Source: Orobanche coerulescens (taxonomy: Eukaryota > Streptophyta > Magnoliopsida > Lamiales > Orobanchaceae). Taken from it: DNA of 64,000 bases. Below the pieces are notes generated by a model. That model was not told the DNA's origin. It did not search any database and saw nothing but the letters and a program-made list of their open reading frames with translations. The stretch lies in contig CM065815.1 of NCBI GenBank assembly GCA_033398695.1, positions 99,166,501 through 99,230,500 on the forward strand. Direction: 5' to 3'. Every line of letters starts with the position of its first letter. Positions within the stretch are counted from its first letter, which is position 1. Shown piece after piece: positions 58,684 through 64,000 of this stretch. The position numbers and the translations under genes are program-made.

Positions 58684-59341
58684 TTGAGTATGGAAGGTAT
58701 CGGAGAGATTTACATCCCAGACAGTGGCACAACTCATACAATCCTCAAAAATAAGAAATATTTTACTGAGGTACAATCTACAAAAGCAGTAATAAATACA
58801 ATTTCAGGTCCTGCGGACTTGATTGAAGGAATAGGTAATGCTAAATTCATATTACCAAATGGAACAAAATCTGTCATTAATAATGCTTTATTTTCTCCAA
58901 AATCTAAGAGAAACTTGTTGAGCTTTAATGACATATACCGTCAAGGATATAATACTGAAACAGTAACTGAAGGTAATATGAAATATATGTACATTACTGC
59001 TAATATTTTGGGAAAGAAATAAATACTGGAAAAAGTACCACAATTATCTCGTGGATTACATTATACACATATTCATGAAACTGAATGTAATTTGGTAATA
59101 AAAGAGGATCCCAAAATATTGACATTATGGCATGAACGCCTAGGTCATCCTGGCTCCACGATGATGAGAAAAATAATTAATAGTACACATGGTCACCCAA
59201 TGAAAGGTATAAAACGCATAAATAATAAACTATGTGAAACTTGTTCTCTTGGAAAGTTTATAACAAGGCATTCACCAGGCAGACTTGAAAAGGAATCACC
59301 TACATTTCTCGAACGAATTCAAGGTGACATATGTGGACCTA
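58684..59341 (+). pseudogene. Copia E pol, protease to integrase start (one stop, then cut off)
   Basis: IYIPDSGTTHTILKNKKYF has the retropepsin D-S-G site. FILPNGTKSVINNALFSPKSKRNLLS is the rest of the domain. An in-frame TAA at 59020-59022 separates it from LTLWHERLGHPGSTMMRKI and LCETCSLGKF (GAG-pre-integrase, zinc-binding), and from ERIQGDICGPM, the first integrase-core motif. There the sequence passes into element D. Confidence 0.88.
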
Positions 59342-59954
59342 TGAAGAGATAAATTTACCACTAGAAGGGGGGTTGAATAGTGGTAATGCGGAATAACGAA
59401 ATTTCTTGCGAATAAAAGAAAGATAGTGCGGAATTTAAAGACTCAAAGATTTATAGAGGTTCGGCAACTTGCCTACGTCCTCTCTCCAACTTTCTTTTTC
59501 TATTGGCTCAAGAACAACCACAATCTTGACTCGTCTTCGATCGGTCCGAGTTCACAACCGTTACAATCGCTTGTCTTCTATCGGTCCAAGCTCAACCTCT
59601 CTCTCAATATAAACTTTTGTATATCTAGTGTTCTATAGGAACTAGATAGTCCTCACTATACGAATATGGGAGTATAATCCTAACAATGCCGGATCAAAGA
59701 TCCTAATAACACCGGATTAGTGACTCTTGATTCGTTTCTCTTACGCTCAAGTGTAAGTGATGCAACACTTACAATCAAATGAAGGAATACAAAGTATAAT
59801 AAATATTACAAGGTATATCACTCTTTGTATTTCTCTTCTCACAACTTAAAATGCAATAAAAGATATGAAATTGAGCTCAAGTATGCTTTGATTGCTTGTA
59901 TGCTTGTATGCTTGTATGCTTGAAGTTGTGTCATTGATACCCAAGTCTTATGGG

Positions 59955-59963
59955 TATTTATAG
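59955..59963 (-). promoter_or_regulatory. TATA box of element D LTR
   Basis: CTATAAATA on the minus strand, directly downstream of the motif array. Confidence 0.6.
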
Positions 59964-59999
59964 GTGAAAGCCATCCTTCAAATACTGAAAAACGTATTA

Positions 60000-60800
60000 T
60001 TAGCGTGCGCTAATAATGTCTTCTAACGTGCGCTATCGATCTTGACTTGGCTTTTCTGAACGGTCACAAAGACTGTTGCAACGGTAAAATTGTATGGCTA
60101 GCGTGCGCTAGTCATGTATCCGTAGCGTGCGTTGTCGACTGGTCAACAGGTCTTCAATCTTGACTTTGAAAATGTTGGTTTGTCTCCCCAACATCTCTTT
60201 ATCCAACGGCTAAATTTGAGCTTAGCGTGCGCTAGCAAGTATGCATAGCGTGCGCTAGTATTAATTAAATCCAACTTTTCCATATTTCACGGATCTTCAT
60301 TCACTCTTGCCTTCCAACGGTAGAAAATCAAACAGTAAGATGCTGACTCCTTTTAGCATGCGCTAATGCTTATATCTTAGCGTGCGCTAAATATTTCTTT
60401 CAGTAACGTACGTTACCCTGTGTAGCGTACGTAAAGTCCTTGAGATTTTGAGTCCAGTGGCTACTGGACTACTGACCATGATATCGGTAGCGTGCGCAAG
60501 TGCTGAGCAATAACGTGCGCTAAATCTTTGTATTAGCGTACGTAAGTAGATGTTTGTAGCGTGCGCAAAAACCGTTTCTTTTTCCTTTCCAGTCCTTACT
60601 GTTATCTGGAATGATGCGATAGCGTACGTTAATATTGATTGTATAGCGTGCGCTAACTGTAGTTACTTAGCGTGTGCTAATGTTGAAAGACTTGCGTGCG
60701 CTATCCATCAGGTGACTTCACTGGACTGCAGCTGACTGACTGGGCTGTACATGCATTTCTCGATAGCGTGCGCTACTCTTATATGGGTAGCGTGCGCTAA
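60000..60800 (-). promoter_or_regulatory. TAGCGCACGCTA motif array in U3 of D
   Basis: About 20 copies or variants in 800 bp, eight of them exact (plus strand TAGCGTGCGCTA, i.e. TAGCGCACGCTA in the element's own sense). Variants include TAACGTACGTTA and TAGCGTACGTAA. The array ends about 40 bp upstream (minus strand) of CTATAAATA at 59955-59963. Confidence 0.7.
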
Positions 60801-60895
60801 CACTATTTAGCTCCTTCAATATAATATCGAACTGAGATTGATCTAATTAAATGTTTTGAATGGAATTATCATCAAAATACATTTTGAGTCAACAA

Positions 60896-61052
60896 TCTCC
60901 CCCTTTTTGATGATGTCAAAACATTTAATTTATACCTACAAAAATATTTTAAATGATTCGAATCAAGGTAACTTGTTCGATATATTAGTATATTTCGGTT
61001 TTTGGAGTATTCTCCCCCTTTTTGACATAAACAAAAAGGAACTCCCCCTGAA
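60896..61052 (-). other. Multiple polypurine tracts of element D
   Basis: On the minus strand TCAAAAAGGGGGAGA occurs at 60910-60896 next to the LTR and again at 61025-61011, with CAGGGGGAGT near 61050. Only the first is the expected priming site. Confidence 0.65.
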
Positions 61053-61263
61053 TTGTTGCATTTTTAACAAATACCAATGAAAATGCCATTAACCAAAGCG
61101 AAATTACGTAAATAACAATACACGTAAACAACAAATACCAAATGAAGTGAAATGCGAATATCATTAAGATAGAGTTCAAGCAATACATAAAGTTTTCATG
61201 ACATGAGACATAAAGATCATTCGAATAATAAGATTCTACAACCAAGCATCAAATTCCAAAATT

Positions 61264-62529
61264 CTAAGGTGCAGGATCGGAAGAGGACGATAGGAAAGGG
61301 AACGACGGGTGTGTGTAATGGATGAAATCGGAGATCAGCCCACGAACTTCCCCGACTTCCGAACGAAGAGACCCGACTTCCGCGCGAAGAGACCGAACAT
61401 CCTCTCGTATTTCCAGTTGAGATGTCTCGATGCTCCGCATCCGAGTGCAAAGATCGCTCTCTTCTTCCTCCGAGACAACGTCTCTCATCGGGCGCTTCCC
61501 TTTCATCTTCGGATGACGAAAAAATGATTTGGATTGCATCTCCCTTAGCGTATGGGGTCCTCGGCGCGTCACACGCTCGACCGATGTTGGCATCCGCGTC
61601 CCCTTCGGTACTTGATCATCTTCTTAGAGATACGGAAACAACACCCAACCTCGATTGAATGTCTCAACATAATGCATGGCCTTGAGGGTTAGGTCGCTTA
61701 TTTCGTGTCCCCGAGACACCGGAACGGGTGCCTCACTAGACAAGTCGACGCGAAAATGCCGGAAAATCACCGTGAGAATTGAGCCAAAAGGAAGTCCAGA
61801 TTTCCGAGTCCTCGACATGTAATTCTTCGACCGAAAAGAATCCCCTTTCGCTTTCATCCAGTTTAGCACAATACCAGTGAAGTCCACTCGATCATCCTTC
61901 AACACCCGATACACCACATTCTTATCAACGCCTACTAGCTTGTGTTGGGTATTAACTTTTGGCATTAAACATTTCGTTAGAGCGGCCAACAACAAGCGAA
62001 TGTGGATACCGAAATCGTTATTCTCGAAGACGTCATCCGTGACCTCGATGACCGATTTTGAACACAAGAGGTCAGCGATATCTCTCTCGGACACAAGAGA
62101 CTCTTCGGCAATAGTTTTCCCACAACAATCATATCCGTCTTTCGATAAGCCAAATAACTCGTGAAGTATTTCCGAAGAAATCTTCACCACAGTTCCATTC
62201 ACCAGGCTACCAAGCACTAATCCTCCATTACCATCACTATCACCCAAGTGCAGATTTGCATAAAACTCACGAACACATGCAGGGTAAACAATCTCTTTGC
62301 ACTCAACAAACCGTGCTATTCCTAATGCCTCAAAGAAATCGCGAATACTGACCTTAACCCGTTCAAGGCTGCTGAAATTGAAGAAATAGCAATCGGTCAG
62401 ACTCTCCTGAGGAAGGATATCGAAGAACACCTTCGATGCAACGTAGGAGACGAATCGGGTCACGTCATATTCGTTATTGCGAGGGCGTTTGTAGGTTTTC
62501 TCCATGGTTTTCCTTCCCTTGCTAGACAT
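61264..62529 (-). pseudogene. Putative plant transposon protein of element D (in-frame stop)
   Basis: Start chosen at M (62529), giving MSSKGRKTMEKTYKRPRNNE. RFVSYVASKVFFDILPQESL, VREFYANLHLGDSDGNGGLV, LVNGTVVKISSEILHELFGL, LLLAALTKCLMPK and GLPFGSILTVIFRHFRVDLS match in order the 'putative plant transposon protein' domain found in ORFs of plant LTR elements. Frame is open for 301 codons to TAA at 61624-61626. It then continues in the same frame for 120 codons, with a basic stretch (KSFFRHPKMKGKRPMRD) and a coiled coil (RSLRAEVGSLRSEVGEVRGL), to 61264. So the two pieces are one ORF with one nonsense change. It sits just before the purine tract, the place where SIRE-type elements have an extra ORF. 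Function unknown; no transposase catalytic motif seen. Confidence 0.75.
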
Positions 62530-62655
62530 TTTGAAGAAAATCGAAGTTTTGAGGGAGAAATCGGAAGATTGTAGGTTCGGATTTGCGGCTAGGGTTTTTC
62601 GCTGGAAGGGAATTTCTTTGCGATTGCGTACGTTAGGAAGGGTGAATGTGTTTAT

Positions 62656-63482
62656 TGTAACACCCCAAACTAGGCGGATATTACAGTGTCGTGAATCCCC
62701 GACTGGGACCCACCAGGCGAATGAAAATGATGAATTAAATAATATAATTGTAGTACCGAACCACATTATATTACCAAGTACTCTGATGAGGAGTTTAAGT
62801 ACAACACACCAGGACAATACTGAATACTAATATATTTTATATGAAGATAAAATACACCACCCTGAATAAATAAACATCACAAACGGAATTTGCAGCGGAA
62901 AATACAAATGACGGAATAACTAAAATGACTGAGGATGACTGAACAAACAGAATGACTGGGGCCCCCTACTAGTATCACTGGGACTCGTCGCCGTCAACAT
63001 GCTCTTCCCGTGCCTTTGCCTTTCCGTGACCTGAAAACAAAATCCCCCAACGGGGTCAGTTACACAGAACAACAATCCTCAAGAGTTGAAATACACAATC
63101 ATGAATTAACTGAAGTTATGAAATATTCTTGGTTATGAATTACGCTGAAGAGGAGTATCATAGTACGCCTGTAATGTCCTGTGCAAGTGTACAAGACGAA
63201 TGACCAGACACACCCGTCCTTGTACCTAATTAGTCTCACGGAGGTAAGCGTTACCGTGTGCACAGTCCAATGTATCGGTGAACCCGATACATGACCATCG
63301 TGTGCCCGACTAAAAATTCCACACAGCCACACCCGGCCACGCAATATGAACCCAGAAGGTCATATGAACAAGAATGACCATAATGAATATCAAAGAATAA
63401 TAATAATCCGACAAAGTCAAGAATGACTCACCAATATGAAAGTGATAATGAAGTGATTGATAGTTTTCAATGAAATGATCGG
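62656..63482 (-). mobile_element. Gypsy C LTR, partial (minus)
   Basis: Plus strand starts TGTAACACCCCAAAC, the complement of a ...GGGTGTTACA LTR end, and continues to where B' begins. No target duplication can be checked. Distinct from A and B but with the same terminal type. Confidence 0.65.
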
Positions 63483-64000
63483 TGTAACACCCCCAATCCA
63501 CTCAGGGATATTACACGCCGTAGACCCTCTCCTCAAAGATCTACCAGGCTGGTAACAACATTTAACATCTCGACAATGCCTTCAAGGCTAAATGACTCAG
63601 TAGACCAATTTGGTCTTTCAATAAAATATACAACTCAATTACAACATATACCCACGCAGGGGTCAAAGTACAATAAACTCCCGTACAACGGGGAAAAGAT
63701 ACTGCAGCGGAAAAGAAAAATACAACTAGACCAATACGACATCAACGGATCCTCGTGTGATTAGTATCGTTCATCTTTCATCATCCTTCGTGCCGACCCT
63801 GTGTTATGCTCCAAAACCTGAATGCAAAAATAGACATCCACCCCCCGAATACTCGGGGGTTAGCAAAACTCCACTGTTTTGCTAGTGCAAATACAAAGTG
63901 CAAATACGAGCCATACAATTCACATTCCACGAATAACAATAACCAGGAATCCTCAAAGATCCAAACGAAACGAGAAGTACTTCTCGAGGCAAGGGTTTGA
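63483..64000 (-). mobile_element. Gypsy B' LTR, partial (minus), runs off the window
   Basis: Reverse complement of the last ~520 bp of the family-B LTRs (28251 back to about 27735), roughly 90 percent similar, and including both hairpins at 63840-63885. Inserted in Gypsy C. Confidence 0.85.

Larger units (their letters stand above)
55973..59341 (+). mobile_element. Copia E element, 5' part (interrupted by D)
   Basis: Short LTR, long leader, gag, protease and GAG-pre-integrase, then broken inside integrase by the minus-strand element D. RT, RNase H and the 3' LTR must lie beyond D, outside the window. Confidence 0.85.
59342..60894 (-). mobile_element. Element D LTR (minus)
   Basis: About 1.55 kb; on the minus strand TGTTGACTCAAAATG...CTCTTCA. 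It contains a TATA box at 59955-59963 and a dense motif array at 60000-60800. The left boundary is placed where Copia E homology ends and is good to a few bases. Confidence 0.75.
59342..64000 (-). mobile_element. SIRE-like Copia D (minus), interrupted and running off the window
   Basis: LTR 59342-60894, purine tracts, then a transposon-domain ORF. The 5' side is interrupted at 62656 by Gypsy C and B'. The 3' LTR lies inside Copia E. SIRE-like assignment rests on TCAAAAAGGGGGAGATTGTTGACTC-type borders; no pol is seen, so a non-autonomous form is possible. Confidence 0.7.

Noticed and set aside
3707..60800. TAGCGCACGCTA arrays as a CRISPR or satellite array
   Set aside because: The spacing is irregular, the motif is just 12 bp, the setting is a plant LTR and no cas genes are present; a binding-site array fits better.
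61877..62164. Plus-strand ORFs opposite the D ORF
   Set aside because: Shadows of the minus-strand transposon-domain ORF.

Overview
The window is repeat-dominated nuclear DNA from a flowering plant, most likely a eudicot. The signs are LTR retrotransposons of both superfamilies (Ty3/Gypsy of chromovirus/Tekay type and Ty1/Copia, including SIRE-like forms), Stowaway, hAT and MULE-type MITEs, and one recognisable seven-exon host gene of the WAT1/nodulin-MtN21 family. I see no bacterial operons, CRISPR arrays, rRNA or tRNA genes. The species cannot be named from the sequence alone.

Layout. 1-2587 holds the 3' end and LTR of a Copia element, a short flank, and the first ~1.04 kb of a Gypsy LTR (family B). 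The whole block recurs at 23705-26298, which suggests a tandem duplication of about 23.7 kb. 2588-25243 is a Copia element whose gag is split by a 16.7-kb Gypsy insertion (family A, 3557-20241). That insertion is itself a multimer, LTR-INT-LTR-INT-LTR, with one ATATC target-site duplication at its outer edges. 25256-33546 is a complete but decayed non-autonomous Gypsy (family B, 3-kb LTRs, 2.3-kb internal region, TSD CTTTT). 33547-35886 is older sequence with a diverged internal duplication. 35887-47336 is a second multimer: four LTRs and three gag-only internal regions of a SIRE-like Copia derivative on the minus strand (family F), again with one outer TSD (GTAAC). 47337-49176 is spacer with a ~72-bp degenerate tandem repeat and an AT microsatellite.

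49177-54276 is the only clear host gene: a minus-strand WAT1-related EamA transporter whose seven exons join in frame to 373 codons. Its intron 6 holds a fragment resembling a YUCCA flavin monooxygenase. Its intron 1 holds an 855-bp fold-back element with a 9-bp TSD, and a Stowaway MITE carrying a nested hAT-like MITE with an 8-bp TSD. Upstream lie a TATA box, a probable minus-strand Copia LTR, and a plus-strand Copia (family E, 55973-59341). E is interrupted by a minus-strand SIRE-like element (family D, 59342 onward) that carries a plant-transposon-domain ORF. D is in turn interrupted by two minus-strand Gypsy LTRs (C, then B') that run out of the window.

Two themes stand out. First, several unrelated LTR families carry dense arrays of short near-palindromic motifs directly upstream of their TATA boxes. 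Families A (Gypsy) and D (Copia) share essentially the same 12-mer, TAGCGCACGCTA. Second, differences between repeat copies fall strikingly at CAG, CTG and CCG trinucleotides (plant CHG methylation contexts), often as small indels. Many apparent frameshifts may therefore be consensus errors at methylated sites rather than biological decay. Pseudogene calls in the multimers should be read with that in mind.
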